64,000 nt of DNA from Mangrovicoccus algicola (lineage in GTDB: Bacteria > Pseudomonadota > Alphaproteobacteria > Rhodobacterales > Rhodobacteraceae): positions 1 through 64,000 of the forward strand of contig NZ_JACVXA010000023.1 in the NCBI RefSeq assembly GCF_014903745.1, in the 5' to 3' direction. Under the pieces are notes generated by a model. It made no database searches. It saw only the letters and a program-made list of their open reading frames with translations, and had not been told where the DNA came from. The first letter of the stretch is position 1, and each line of letters starts with the position of its first letter. Positions 1-8,479 of this stretch are shown here, one piece after another. A program made the translations under genes and the position numbers.

Positions 1-1281
1 GCGGCGGCGGGCCTGGCCGGGATCGCGGCCGGGGCGGCGGCGATCCTGTGGGGGCAGGGGCTGATGGCGGGCTTCGCCGCCCTGGCCGGGCTGATGCTGG
101 GCGCGGCGCTGATGCTGCCTTTCCTTCTGTCGCGGCTCCTGCGCCTGGCCGAGAGGACCGCGCGAGGCGCGCTGGCGCAATGGCTCTGGGCGGATGCGCG
201 CCAGCAGCTGCCCGGCCTGTCGCTGGCCTTGATGGCGCTGCTGCTGGCACTGGCGGCCAATATCGGCGTCTCCACCATGGTGTCGAGCTTCCGCGCAAGC
301 TTCGACATCTGGCTCGAGCGGCGCATCTCGGCCGATCTCTACGTCTCCTTCGACAGCGAGGCGCAGGCCGCCGGGATCCTGCCGGGGATCGGCGCGACCG
401 CCATCCTGCCGCAGATGCGCGCCGAGGCGGATCTGGGCGGCGACCCCGGACAGGTGCAGGCGCTGGCGGATGATCCCCTCTACCGCGCGGACTGGCCTGT
501 CCTGGCGACGGTTCCGGACATGTGGGACCGTCTGGCGGCGGGCGAAGGCGTGCTGATCAACGAGCAATGGGCCCGCCGCGCGGATCTGGGACCGGGCGAC
601 ACGGCGTCGATCGACGGGACCGGCTACCGGGTGCTGGGGGTCTATCCCGATTACGGCAATCCGCGGCCGCAGGCCATGGTCGCGCCCGATGCCTTCCGCC
701 GCGCCTTTCCCGGAACGCCGGAGACACGCTTCGCCCTGCGCCTCGACGGCGACGGCGACGGGGCGGCGGAGGCGGCGCGGCTGGTCGACCGCGCCGGGCT
801 GCGCCCCGACCAGGTGACGGATCAGGCCGCGTTGAAGGCGGACTCGCAGCGGGTGTTCGAGCGCACCTTCGCCGCCACCGGGGCGCTGAACATCCTGACC
901 CTGGCGGTCGCGGGGCTGGCGATCTTCACCGCGCTGCTGACGCTGCAGGCGCTGCGGCTGCCGCAGGTCGCGCCGCTCTGGGCGATGGGGCTGACGCGCG
1001 CCCGGCTGGCCGCGCTGGATCTCGCGCGGGCGGCGATCCTGGCCGGGGGCACGGCGCTGGTCGCGCTGCCTGTGGGGCTGGTGCTGGCCTGGGTCCTCCT
1101 GGCGGTGGTCAATGTCGCCGCCTTCGGCTGGCGGCTGCCGCTGCTGTTCTTTCCGGGCGACTGGCTGCGGCTGGGCGTGGCGGCGGCGGCGGCGGCGATC
1201 GCCGCGGCCGCGCTCCCGGCGCTGCGGCTGGCGCGGATCTCGCCTGCGCGCCTGCTGAGGGTGTTCGCCGATGCCCGCTGA
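1..1281 (+). CDS. FtsX-like ABC transporter permease, C-terminal part (5' truncated by window)
   Basis: The reading frame is open from base 1, so the gene begins upstream of the window; about 426 residues are present. The visible part has a hydrophobic N-terminal stretch, a membrane segment near LSLALMALLLALAANIG, a large soluble periplasmic-type domain (roughly 110-290), then three more membrane segments with an L-R-x-A-R-I-S-P-A-R-L-L-R ending typical of FtsX/MacB-fold permeases. This family moves or extracts lipids and lipoproteins rather than importing solutes. The next gene overlaps it by 11 bases and encodes an AttH-like lipocalin, which points to an attEFGH-type operon whose ATPase would lie upstream. 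Family is fairly sure; substrate is unknown. Confidence 0.85.
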   Translation, partial: AAAGLAGIAAGAAAILWGQGLMAGFAALAGLMLGAALMLPFLLSRLLRLAERTARGALAQWLWADARQQLPGLSLALMALLLALAANIGVSTMVSSFRASFDIWLERRISADLYVSFDSEAQAAGILPGIGATAILPQMRAEADLGGDPGQVQALADDPLYRADWPVLATVPDMWDRLAAGEGVLINEQWARRADLGPGDTASIDGTGYRVLGVYPDYGNPRPQAMVAPDAFRRAFPGTPETRFALRLDGDGDGAAEAARLVDRAGLRPDQVTDQAALKADSQRVFERTFAATGALNILTLAVAGLAIFTALLTLQALRLPQVAPLWAMGLTRARLAALDLARAAILAGGTALVALPVGLVLAWVLLAVVNVAAFGWRLPLLFFPGDWLRLGVAAAAAAIAAAALPALRLARISPARLLRVFADAR

Positions 1282-2338
1282 ACTTGCCCGCCGCCGCGTC
1301 CTGGCGCTGCTGGCCGCCTCTGCCGCCACCCCGGTCCGGGGCCAGGGCTTCGCCGGGCTGGGGCAGGAGGCCGGGGGCTTCGCGATGCCGCGCCCGGATC
1401 CGGCGTTCCGCTTTCCCCGCGATCACGGACCGCATCCGCAATTCCGCATCGAATGGTGGTACGTCACCGCCAATCTGAAGACCGCCGCGGGCGCGGATCG
1501 CGGGATCCAGTGGACGCTGTTCCGGTCTGCCCTGGCCCCGCAGGAGCGTCCCGGCTGGGCCTCGCCGCAGATCTGGTTCGCCCATGCCGCCATGACCGGC
1601 CCCGAGGCGCATCTGGTGGCCGAACGCCGGGCCCGCGGCGGGATCGGCCAGGCGGGCGTGACGCCTGCGCCCTTCGCCGCCTGGATCGATGACTGGCAGA
1701 TGACCGGACATCCGGGCGCCGATGCGCTGGACCGGCTGTCGCTGCGGGCCGCCGGGCGGGACTGGTCCTATGAGCTGTCGCTGGCCGCCGCCGGCCCGCT
1801 GGTCCTGCACGGGCAGGGCGGCTATTCGCTTAAGCATCCGCGCGGACAGGCCAGCTATTACTATTCCCAGCCCGGCTACCGCGTGACCGGGCGCCTCGGC
1901 TGGCCCGGCGGCGCGGAGGAGGTCACGGGCCTGGCCTGGCTGGACCGCGAATGGTCCTCCCAGCCGCTCGATGCGGATCAGACCGGCTGGGACTGGTTCT
2001 CGCTGCATCTCGACGGCGGCGACAGGCTGATGGTCTACCGGCTGCGCGATGGCGGGGCAGGCCATGTGCCGGGGACCTGGATCTCGCCGGATGGCCGGGC
2101 CGAGGCGATCGCCGACGGCGCCATCGAACTGGCCCCCCTGGACTGGACCCGGATCGGGGAACGGCGGCTGCCGACCTCCTGGCGGATCCGCATTCCCTCG
2201 CGCGGGCTGCAGATCGAGACCCGCCCCGTCAACGCCCATGCCTGGATGGGGACCGGCATCCCCTATTGGGAAGGCCCGGTGCGCGTCACCGGCAGCCGCA
2301 GCGGCATCGGCTACCTGGAGATGACCGGCCATGACTGA
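1271..2338 (+). CDS. AttH/CrtC-like lipocalin-domain protein
   Basis: A 355-residue protein of the carotenoid 1,2-hydratase/AttH lipocalin superfamily. The family signature F-R-I-E-W-W-Y-V-T-A-N-L is present near residue 57, along with a G-I-Q-W-T-L-F-R strand, and G-L-A-W-L-D-R-E-W-S-S with W-D-W-F-S-L-H-L further on. An arginine-rich N-terminus (RRRVLALLAAS) followed by an alanine-rich stretch looks like a Tat or Sec signal, suggesting a periplasmic location. It starts 11 bases inside the upstream permease gene and ends 8 bases inside the next one, so the three are co-translated. No crt genes are nearby, so an AttH-type role with the permease is likelier than carotenoid hydration; that is inference. 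Confidence 0.83.
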   Translation: MPAELARRRVLALLAASAATPVRGQGFAGLGQEAGGFAMPRPDPAFRFPRDHGPHPQFRIEWWYVTANLKTAAGADRGIQWTLFRSALAPQERPGWASPQIWFAHAAMTGPEAHLVAERRARGGIGQAGVTPAPFAAWIDDWQMTGHPGADALDRLSLRAAGRDWSYELSLAAAGPLVLHGQGGYSLKHPRGQASYYYSQPGYRVTGRLGWPGGAEEVTGLAWLDREWSSQPLDADQTGWDWFSLHLDGGDRLMVYRLRDGGAGHVPGTWISPDGRAEAIADGAIELAPLDWTRIGERRLPTSWRIRIPSRGLQIETRPVNAHAWMGTGIPYWEGPVRVTGSRSGIGYLEMTGHD

Positions 2339-2873
2339 TCTTGCCCGCCTGTGGGACACGGCCTGGGGACTGCTGGAGGCGGCGCTGTCGGACCGCGCCG
2401 CGCCCGCGCGGCTGCCGGTGCTGGCCACGGCCGGGCTTGAGGGCGGCGCCTCGGCGCGGGTCGTGGTGCTGCGCGGGGCGGACCGGGCGGCGCGGCGGCT
2501 GGAAATCCATGCAGATGCCGCAAGCCTCAAGGCGGCGGAACTGGCGCGCGATCCGGCCGCGACGCTGCTGGTCTGGGATCCCGCGCGGCAGATGCAGCTG
2601 CGGCTGCAGGTGCGGGTCGGGCTCTTGGCGGGGGATCCCGGGCGCTGGCAGGCCGTGCCGGAACTGGCGCGCGCCGCCTATGGCGGAACCCCGCCGCCCG
2701 GAACGCCGCTGGCCGATCCCGCCGACTGGCATGCCGATCCGGTCATCACCCGGCATCTGGCGCTGATCTGCGATCTGCAGGCGCTGGAGATCCTTCATCT
2801 GGAGGCGCAGCCGCATCGGCGCGCGCTGTTCCGGGCCGAAACCGGCTGGCAGGGGGGCTGGATCGCCCCCTGA
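2331..2873 (+). CDS. Pyridoxamine 5'-phosphate oxidase-like FMN-binding protein
   Basis: A 180-residue cytosolic protein resembling the split-barrel flavin-binding PNPOx family. It shows A-S-A-R-V-V-V-L-R-G, L-E-I-H-A-D, S-L-K-A-A-E-L and a barrel strand M-Q-L-R-L-Q-V, the same order as the FMN site of PdxH. It is shorter than PdxH (about 210-220) and lacks the usual PdxH C-terminal arginine-rich motif, so it is more likely a pyridoxamine-oxidase-related protein of unknown substrate than the vitamin B6 enzyme. Its ATG overlaps the preceding gene by 8 bases. Confidence 0.75.
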   Translation: MTDLARLWDTAWGLLEAALSDRAAPARLPVLATAGLEGGASARVVVLRGADRAARRLEIHADAASLKAAELARDPAATLLVWDPARQMQLRLQVRVGLLAGDPGRWQAVPELARAAYGGTPPPGTPLADPADWHADPVITRHLALICDLQALEILHLEAQPHRRALFRAETGWQGGWIAP

Positions 2874-2986
2874 CCGCCCGGCGTAGCGTCATCTTAACCA
2901 TGCGCGCCCTAGCAAGGGACGTGGTCAGGGCCGACTCGGGGCTTGCCGGGCGGCAGACGGTTTCCGCGTATCCAGAAGGACGTGCC

Positions 2987-4003
2987 ATGGCAGAGATTTC
3001 CCATATTCCCGGTGCGATTGCGCCCGGCTTCGCCCATCGCTGGGACAGCGTTCCCGAATATGTCCTGGGGCTCTCCTGGGAACTCTGCGAGGGACGGGGC
3101 CTTTCGGCGATTCTCGAACATCACGACGCGGCCGCCATTTCGCGCAGCCCGGCACGGGTTCTGTCGGGGGCCCGCGCCATCCTGGCGGAGGCGATGTCCG
3201 AACTGGCGGAATTTCCCGATCGCGAGATGCTGGGGGAGGATGTCATCTGGCACGACACCCCGCCGGGCAAGGATGTCGCGGCGGGCTTTCACGCCTCGCT
3301 GCGCGCCCATGGCCGGGCCACCCACCTGGGAGAAGGCCGCCATGGGGCCGCCACCGGCCGCCCTGGCACGGCCCGCGTGATGACGGATATGTGGTGCTCG
3401 CAGAACCGCATCCGCGATATCTGGACGGTCGCCGACAGCGCCGCGCTGGCGCATCAGCTCTGCGGCGGATCGCGGGCCATGGCCGAAAGGCTGATCGTGG
3501 CCGAGGGCGGGCCGGAGCGCTGCGTGGTGCCGCTCACGCCCGATACCGATCTGGAGGGGCCGTATTTCGGCCGCGGCAATCGCAGCGAGCCCGGGGCCGA
3601 GCTGGAGGATCTGCTGCGCGAACTGATGTCCGGCGGTTTCTCGGTCATTCCCGACCGCTATGACCGGGCCTGCGAACTGGCCTATCCCGGCGGCCTGTCC
3701 GAACAGGGCCATCGCGCCGCCGACCGGTTCTGGCTCGGATTGCGCTCCGCCTTTCCCGCGGCGGCCTTCCGCGTGGACCATGTCAGCGGCATGGAGGAAG
3801 AGGGCCAGATGCCCCGCGCCGCGCTGCGCTGGTCGCTTTACGGCAAGCATGACGGCCCGGGGCTGTTCGGGCCGGCAACCGGCTGCTTCGCCTATGTGAT
3901 GGGGATCACCCATGCCGAATTCGGCCCGCGGGGCCTGCGCCGGGAATGGACCCTGATCGACGAGGTCGCCATCTGGAAACAGCTCCTGCTGGCCGCCGCC
4001 TGA
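2987..4003 (+). CDS. Tandem SnoaL-like (NTF2-fold) protein
   Basis: A 338-residue protein that appears to hold two SnoaL/NTF2-like domains (roughly 20-185 and 190-330), each with a W-x-x-L/M pattern; the first includes V-T-D-M-W-C-S-Q-N-R-I-R-D-I-W. Related proteins are annotated as ester cyclases or polyketide-cyclase-like. The start at 2987 is chosen because AGAAGGA lies six bases upstream; the longer frame from 2900 has no such site. No metabolic partner is adjacent, so its substrate cannot be deduced. Confidence 0.7.
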   Translation: MAEISHIPGAIAPGFAHRWDSVPEYVLGLSWELCEGRGLSAILEHHDAAAISRSPARVLSGARAILAEAMSELAEFPDREMLGEDVIWHDTPPGKDVAAGFHASLRAHGRATHLGEGRHGAATGRPGTARVMTDMWCSQNRIRDIWTVADSAALAHQLCGGSRAMAERLIVAEGGPERCVVPLTPDTDLEGPYFGRGNRSEPGAELEDLLRELMSGGFSVIPDRYDRACELAYPGGLSEQGHRAADRFWLGLRSAFPAAAFRVDHVSGMEEEGQMPRAALRWSLYGKHDGPGLFGPATGCFAYVMGITHAEFGPRGLRREWTLIDEVAIWKQLLLAAA

Positions 4004-4160
4004 AGGCACTTGGGGGAATGGCGCGCGCCCGGTCGATGGCACCGTCTCGCGCCGCGCCCCGACGCGGCGCCTCCCGGTGGGGCCGCGGTGCCGCATGTGG
4101 CGGAGCCCGCGATATCCGCAGGCCCCGCAGCGTCTCAGCCTCGGGCGTCGCGCGCCGCGG

Positions 4161-5741
4161 TCACTCCCACTCGATCGTGCCCGGCGGTTTCGAGGTGATG
4201 TCGTAGGTCACCCGGTTGATGCCCTTGACCTCGTTGATGATCCGCGTCGCGGTCTCGCCCAGGAAGTCGTGGCTGAACGGGTAGTAATCCGCCGTCATGC
4301 CGTCCACCGAGGTGACCGCGCGCAGCGCGCAGGCATAATCATAGGTGCGTCCGTCGCCCATCACGCCGACGGTTCGCACCGGAAGGATGGCCACGAAGGC
4401 CTGCCAGATCTCGTCATAAAGCCCGTGCTTGCGGATCTGGTCGATATAGACCGCATCCGCCTTGCGCAGGATCTCCAGCTTTTCGCGGGTGATCTCGCCG
4501 GGGCAGCGGATCGCCAGGCCCGGCCCGGGGAAGGGATGGCGGCCGATGAAGCTGTCGGGAAGGCCAAGCTCGCGGCCCAGGGCGCGGACCTCGTCCTTGA
4601 ACAGCTCGCGCAGCGGTTCGACCAGTTTCAGCCCCATCTTCTCGGGCAGGCCGCCGACATTGTGGTGGCTCTTGATCGTCACCGAGGGCCCGCCGGAGAA
4701 GCTGACCGACTCGATCACGTCCGGATAGAGCGTCCCCTGGGCCAGGAACTCGGCGCCCTCGATCGTGTCGGCGTGTTTCTGGAACACGTCGATGAAAAGC
4801 CGGCCGATGATCTTGCGCTTGGTCTCCGGGTCGGACTGGCCGTCCAGCTCGCCCAGGAACAGATCGGCCTCGTCGGCATGGATCAGCGGGATGTTGTAAT
4901 GGTCGCGGAACATCGCGACGACCTCGTCGGCCTCGTTCATCCGCAACAGCCCGTGATCGACGAAGACGCAGGTCAGCTGGTCGCCGATCGCCTCGTGGAT
5001 CAGCACCGCCGCGACCGAGGAATCGACGCCGCCCGACAGGCCGCAGATCACGCGCTTGTCGCCCACCTGCTCGCGGATCTTGCGGATCGCCTCGTCGCGA
5101 TAGGCCGCCATGGTCCAGTCGCCCGAGAAACCGGCGATCCTGACGAAATTCTCGTAGAGCGTCTTGCCGTTCGGGGTGTGGTGCACCTCGGGGTGGAACT
5201 GCACGGCATAGAAATGGCGGGTCTCGTCGGCGGTGATGGCGAAGGGCGCGCCCGGCGAGGTGGCATAGACCTCGAAGCCCGGCGCGATGCGCGCGACATG
5301 GTCGCCATGGCTCATCCAGACCTGTTCGCGGGGCGTGCCGTCCGGACCGGATTCGAGGAACAGCCCGTTGAAGATGTCCAGCGACTTGTCGGTCGGGGCG
5401 ATCCAGGCGCGGCCGAATTCCGCGGTGCCATGGCCGGATTCGACCTTGCCGCCCAGCATCTCCATCATCACCTGCTGGCCGTAGCAGATGCCGAGGATCG
5501 GCACGCCGAGATCGAAGACGGAGGCGGGGGGGCGCGGCGACCCTTCGCGGGTCACGCTGTCGGGGCCGCCCGAGAAAACGACGGCTTTGGGCGAGAAGTC
5601 CTTCAGGAACGCGTCAGTGACGTTCTGATAGGGATGGATCTCGCAATAGACGTTCAGCTCCCGCAGGCGGCGCGCAATCAGCTGCGTCACCTGGCTGCCG
5701 AAGTCGATGATGAGGAGGCGATCATGGGCAATGGCTGTCAT
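4161..5741 (-). CDS. guaA: GMP synthase (glutamine-hydrolysing)
   Basis: A 526-residue enzyme converting XMP to GMP with ATP and glutamine, the last step of guanine nucleotide synthesis. The N-terminal class I amidotransferase domain has the nucleophile elbow G-I-C-Y-G-Q-Q (Cys86) and the partner H-P-E motif; the ATP-pyrophosphatase domain has the P-loop S-G-G-V-D-S-S; the C-terminus ends P-P-G-T-I-E-W-E as in orthologues. Length is typical of the family. The gene is transcribed alone toward the convergent SnoaL-like gene; the 157-base gap between them shows no clear hairpin. Confidence 0.99.
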   Translation of the reverse strand: MTAIAHDRLLIIDFGSQVTQLIARRLRELNVYCEIHPYQNVTDAFLKDFSPKAVVFSGGPDSVTREGSPRPPASVFDLGVPILGICYGQQVMMEMLGGKVESGHGTAEFGRAWIAPTDKSLDIFNGLFLESGPDGTPREQVWMSHGDHVARIAPGFEVYATSPGAPFAITADETRHFYAVQFHPEVHHTPNGKTLYENFVRIAGFSGDWTMAAYRDEAIRKIREQVGDKRVICGLSGGVDSSVAAVLIHEAIGDQLTCVFVDHGLLRMNEADEVVAMFRDHYNIPLIHADEADLFLGELDGQSDPETKRKIIGRLFIDVFQKHADTIEGAEFLAQGTLYPDVIESVSFSGGPSVTIKSHHNVGGLPEKMGLKLVEPLRELFKDEVRALGRELGLPDSFIGRHPFPGPGLAIRCPGEITREKLEILRKADAVYIDQIRKHGLYDEIWQAFVAILPVRTVGVMGDGRTYDYACALRAVTSVDGMTADYYPFSHDFLGETATRIINEVKGINRVTYDITSKPPGTIEWE

Positions 5742-5771
5742 GACGCCTGATAGGCAGCCGCCGATGCGAGT

Positions 5772-6128
5772 TCAAGCCTCCGCGATGCGGGCGGGCCGCT
5801 GTTTTTGCACCTGGCCCCCGGATCGGGCGCTGCAGGGCAGCACCGGCGCGGCGGCAAGAATGGCGCGCGCCTCGCAGATCAGCGCGATCAGCACCTCCAG
5901 GTGGCGCGCGGCGCAGTAATCCGCCGCCCTGCTGCGGCGTGCCGCCTCGTGGTCCTGCTCAAGGCACAGAAGCCGGATCGCCGCCTGGCGCGGACCGGGC
6001 AGAACCGGGCTGCACAGCAGCCGGGGCAGCTGGGTTTCGCGACGATAGAGGCGGGCGCCGTGACGGGCCGCCTGCATCAGAAGGCGGGGGCGGTGCAGGG
6101 TTTCGAGCAGCGACATGACATCGTTCAT
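5772..6128 (-). CDS. DUF6477 family protein
   Basis: A 118-residue protein of unknown function matching the Rhodobacterales DUF6477 pattern: an N-terminal L-L-E-T-L-H-R-P-R-L-L-M-Q-A-A-R-H-G-A with Y-R-R, and a C-terminal H-L-E-V-L-I-A-L-I-C-E-A-R. It is mostly helical and arginine-rich with no signal peptide, so cytosolic. The ATG at 6128 is preferred over an upstream in-frame GTG because homology starts there and AAGGA lies upstream. It ends 30 bases before guaA, so the two may be co-transcribed, and it diverges from the DUF6456 gene. Confidence 0.72.
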   Translation of the reverse strand: MNDVMSLLETLHRPRLLMQAARHGARLYRRETQLPRLLCSPVLPGPRQAAIRLLCLEQDHEAARRSRAADYCAARHLEVLIALICEARAILAAAPVLPCSARSGGQVQKQRPARIAEA

Positions 6129-6265
6129 TTCCGCGGGTCCTTCCACAAGGTTGTCCACAGAAATCTCGCTTGGCCCGACCCGGTGTTGCGTGCCGACCGT
6201 TCGGGCGAACGGTGAAGTCGAAAAGGTTTAGGCTTTAGAAACAATACCTAAGGGACCGTTCAATT

Positions 6266-6311
6266 TTAACCATCTTCTAACGGACGCCTCTGAGGGTTGA
6301 AATTGTATTAA
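6266..6311. promoter_or_regulatory. Two near-consensus CtrA boxes in the DUF6477/DUF6456 divergent region
   Basis: TTAA-N7-CTAA at 6266-6280 and TTGA-N7-TTAA at 6297-6311 each differ by one base from the CtrA consensus TTAA-N7-TTAA. They lie in a locally AT-rich stretch, 57 to 102 bases before the DUF6456 start. A further TTAAC half-site occurs at about 6328. No protein-binding evidence exists; this is motif matching only. Confidence 0.4.
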
Positions 6312-6367
6312 ATCCAGGCGCCGACCGGTTAACGCCCGGCGCCGCGAAGAAAAAGGAGACAGGGCGG

Positions 6368-7489
6368 ATGAACGCGCTGCCGAAAATCGCCGCAGAACCA
6401 CCGGGGACCGCGCTGCCCGTGGCCGTCATCCATTACCTCACCCATACCGAGCTGGGCCGCTCCATCCGCGAGATCGCGCGCCATGCCGGATGCCACGCCT
6501 CCACCATTTCCCGGCAGGTCCGCCGGTTCGAGAGCCGCCGCGACGATCCGCTGATCGACGAGGCGCTGGACCGGCTGGGACAGAAACATTTCGCCCGCTT
6601 CGCCCGGAGCCAGAGCGCAAAGGAGCCCGCAATCATGTCGGCACTGACGAGGATCAAGCTAGAAACAAGCGCGGACCTGAAACTGGAAGCCGCCTTTCCG
6701 CGGGTGCTGCGGCGCCTGGCCGAAAGCGGCGCGGTGCTGGCCGTGGCCAAGGACATGGAGCGCGCGGTCATCGTGCGCGACCTGCCCGGCGGCGCAAGCG
6801 CGCGCACCGCCGCCGTCGACCGCGCCGTGGCCGAGGCGATGGCCCTGAAGGACTGGATCGCCTGCCGCACGACGGGACGGATCTCGCGCTATGCGATCAC
6901 ACCGGCCGGGCGCGCCGCGCTGAAGCGGATGCTGGCCGAGGAGGAGCAGGACGGGTTTGCCGAGGCGATGGCCCCCTTCGGGGTCCGTCAGCGCGAGACG
7001 GAGCAAAGGGACATCTCCGTCGAAGGCGCGCGGGCGCAACGGGGGCGTTTCAACCTTGCGGAATCGCCGCTGGCGGTGCTGGGTCGGCGCCGCGACAAGG
7101 ACGGGCAGCCCTTCCTGTCCAACGACCTGGTGGCGGCGGGAGAGCGGCTGCGCGAGGATTTCGAGCTGGCGCAGATGGGCCCCCGCGTGACCCAGAACTG
7201 GGAGTCCTTCCTGACCGGGGGGGAAAGACCGTCAGGCGGGCCGGGCGCGCAGGCGGGATTCGGACCGCAGGCGGCACGCGACCGGGTGCAGGCGGCGCTG
7301 CGCGACCTGGGGCCGGGGCTGGGCGATGTGGTGCTGCGATGCTGTTGCTATCTCGAGGGCATGGAAAGCTGCGAAAGGCGCCTGGGCTGGTCGGCGCGAT
7401 CGGGCAAGGTCGTGCTGCGCATCGCCCTGCAGCGGCTCAAGCGCCATTACGAGGAAACGCATGGCAAGTTCGGACCGCTGATCGGCTGA
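6368..7489 (+). CDS. DUF6456 helix-turn-helix protein
   Basis: A 373-residue putative DNA-binding protein conserved in Rhodobacterales. Residues about 25-60 form a helix-turn-helix (S-I-R-E-I-A-R-H-A-G-C-H-A-S-T-I-S-R-Q-V). The C-terminal DUF6456 domain is recognisable from E-S-P-L-A-V-L, Q-M-G-P-R-V-T-Q-N-W and R-C-C-C-Y-L-E-G-M-E with a following W-S-A-R-S-G-K-V-V-L-R. AAGGAG ends eight bases before the ATG. It lies back to back with the DUF6477 gene over a region with CtrA-like boxes, suggesting cell-cycle or motility-linked control. Target genes are unknown. Confidence 0.78.
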   Translation: MNALPKIAAEPPGTALPVAVIHYLTHTELGRSIREIARHAGCHASTISRQVRRFESRRDDPLIDEALDRLGQKHFARFARSQSAKEPAIMSALTRIKLETSADLKLEAAFPRVLRRLAESGAVLAVAKDMERAVIVRDLPGGASARTAAVDRAVAEAMALKDWIACRTTGRISRYAITPAGRAALKRMLAEEEQDGFAEAMAPFGVRQRETEQRDISVEGARAQRGRFNLAESPLAVLGRRRDKDGQPFLSNDLVAAGERLREDFELAQMGPRVTQNWESFLTGGERPSGGPGAQAGFGPQAARDRVQAALRDLGPGLGDVVLRCCCYLEGMESCERRLGWSARSGKVVLRIALQRLKRHYEETHGKFGPLIG

Positions 7490-7513
7490 GATGCCGGTTC
7501 CGCCATGGCAGCA

Positions 7514-7540
7514 GAAAGGGGCCCTGGAGGCCCCTTTTTT
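7514..7540 (+). terminator. Rho-independent terminator of the DUF6456 gene
   Basis: A six-pair GC stem GGGGCC/GGCCCC with a five-base loop is followed directly by six T residues, 29 bases after the stop codon. Confidence 0.88.
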
Positions 7541-7543
7541 CAT

Positions 7544-7592
7544 GGCTGCATGATGCAACCCTCAAAATCCGCCGCGGTTGCATCGCGCAACC
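7544..7592. repeat. Pair of GGTTGC-N5-GCAACC dyads
   Basis: Two copies of the dispersed 17-base dyad sit 32 bases apart between convergent genes. The copy at 7544-7560 has arms GGCTGC/GCAACC and spacer ATGAT; the copy at 7576-7592 has perfect arms, extended to eight base pairs, and spacer ATCGC. Confidence 0.75.
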
Positions 7593-7603
7593 GCCGACAA
7601 GGC

Positions 7604-8149
7604 TCAGGCCGCTTCGGTCTTTGCCTTCTCGAGATAGGCCAGCAGCGTCTCGGGGGAGGATTCGCCATAGGGGTCCTCGCCATGGTTGTCGCACAGGCCG
7701 GGTTCCTCGAACCAGGCTTCGACCACGCCATCCTTGACCACGGCGGCATAGCGCCAGGACCGCGCGCCGAAGCCCAGGTTGTCCTTGTTGACCAGCATGC
7801 CCATGCGACGCGTGAATTCGCCCGACCCGTCGGGGATCACCTTCACGTTCTCGATGCCCTGGGCTTCCTTCCACTTGTTCATGACGAAGCTGTCATTGAC
7901 CGACATGCAGTAGATCTCGTCGATCCCCAGTTCCTGGAACTTGGCGAAATTGTTCTCGAAACCCGGCAGCTGGTAGGTGGAGCAGGTGGGGGTGAAGGCG
8001 CCCGGAAGGGAGAACAGGATGACCCGCTTGCCGGCGAAATAGTCGTCGGTGGTCATATCCTGCCAGCGGAACGGGTTCGGCCCGCCCACGGCCTCGTCGC
8101 GCACGCGGGTCCTGAAGGTGACTTTCGGCAGGGGGAGTCCGGCTTTCAT
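7604..8149 (-). CDS. Peroxiredoxin, Prx5/hybrid type
   Basis: A 181-residue thioredoxin-fold peroxidase that reduces hydrogen peroxide and organic hydroperoxides. The peroxidatic cysteine is Cys56 in P-G-A-F-T-P-T-C-S, the Prx5 family signature; the R-x-W-R-Y-A catalytic arginine region and a second cysteine near residue 153 (G-L-C-D-N-H-G) follow. No glutaredoxin domain is fused at the C-terminus, unlike some proteobacterial Prx5 proteins. It is transcribed away from lipA; a TATGAT hexamer at 8174-8179 (minus strand) may be its -10. Confidence 0.93.
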   Translation of the reverse strand: MKAGLPLPKVTFRTRVRDEAVGGPNPFRWQDMTTDDYFAGKRVILFSLPGAFTPTCSTYQLPGFENNFAKFQELGIDEIYCMSVNDSFVMNKWKEAQGIENVKVIPDGSGEFTRRMGMLVNKDNLGFGARSWRYAAVVKDGVVEAWFEEPGLCDNHGEDPYGESSPETLLAYLEKAKTEAA

Positions 8150-8219
8150 CGGGATATTCCTTAACTCGTGAGCATCATATCTCTGGCCACGCGCTTTTGC
8201 CGCGACGCAGCGAGGTCAC

Positions 8220-8234
8220 TTAGAACTGTTCCAA
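8220..8234. promoter_or_regulatory. Dyad resembling an Irr (ICE) box between prx and lipA
   Basis: TTAGAA-CTG-TTCCAA is a near-perfect inverted repeat (one mismatch) in the 330-base divergent region 8150-8479. It resembles the alphaproteobacterial Irr/ICE pattern TTAGAA-N3-TTCTAA. Its centre is about 80 bases from the prx start. The rest of the gap also holds an eight-pair hairpin (8399-8419) and the lipA promoter. Confidence 0.3.
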
Positions 8235-8426
8235 ACCCCTGTGCAACCCGAAGCCGGAGGATCCCGGGACGAGAGGCGATATTTCCCGGCATTTCCCGAG
8301 GGTTTTGCTCAATATTCCAGCGCGCTGCCCGGACCGCGCCCGCGGCCGCAAGCCGGGGGCGGGCGGGATGCAGCCGTGATTCGGCCCGGGTCCCGCCTTG
8401 CGCGCCCCGTTGGCGCGCATCTGCCC

Positions 8427-8454
8427 TTGGCCGGTCGCGTCCGACGGGTATAAG
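8427..8454 (+). promoter_or_regulatory. Probable sigma-70 type promoter of lipA
   Basis: TTGGCC at 8427-8432 and TATAAG at 8449-8454 are separated by 16 bases, and the latter lies 25 bases before the lipA ATG. The -10 sits inside a small palindrome, GGGTA-TAAG-TACCC. Confidence 0.45.
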
Positions 8455-8479
8455 TACCCTGCAGAACCTGGAGGCCCCC

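Noticed and set aside
4077-5750. Long plus-strand open frame (557 codons) opposite guaA
   Set aside because: It is the antisense shadow of a certain gene, rich in Asp/Arg/Ala with no motif; in GC-rich DNA such frames stay open by codon bias.
8168-8479. N-terminal extension of lipA
   Set aside because: The extra 104 codons contain the promoter-like pair and hairpin, lack LipA homology, and the ATG at 8480 has a good ribosome site.
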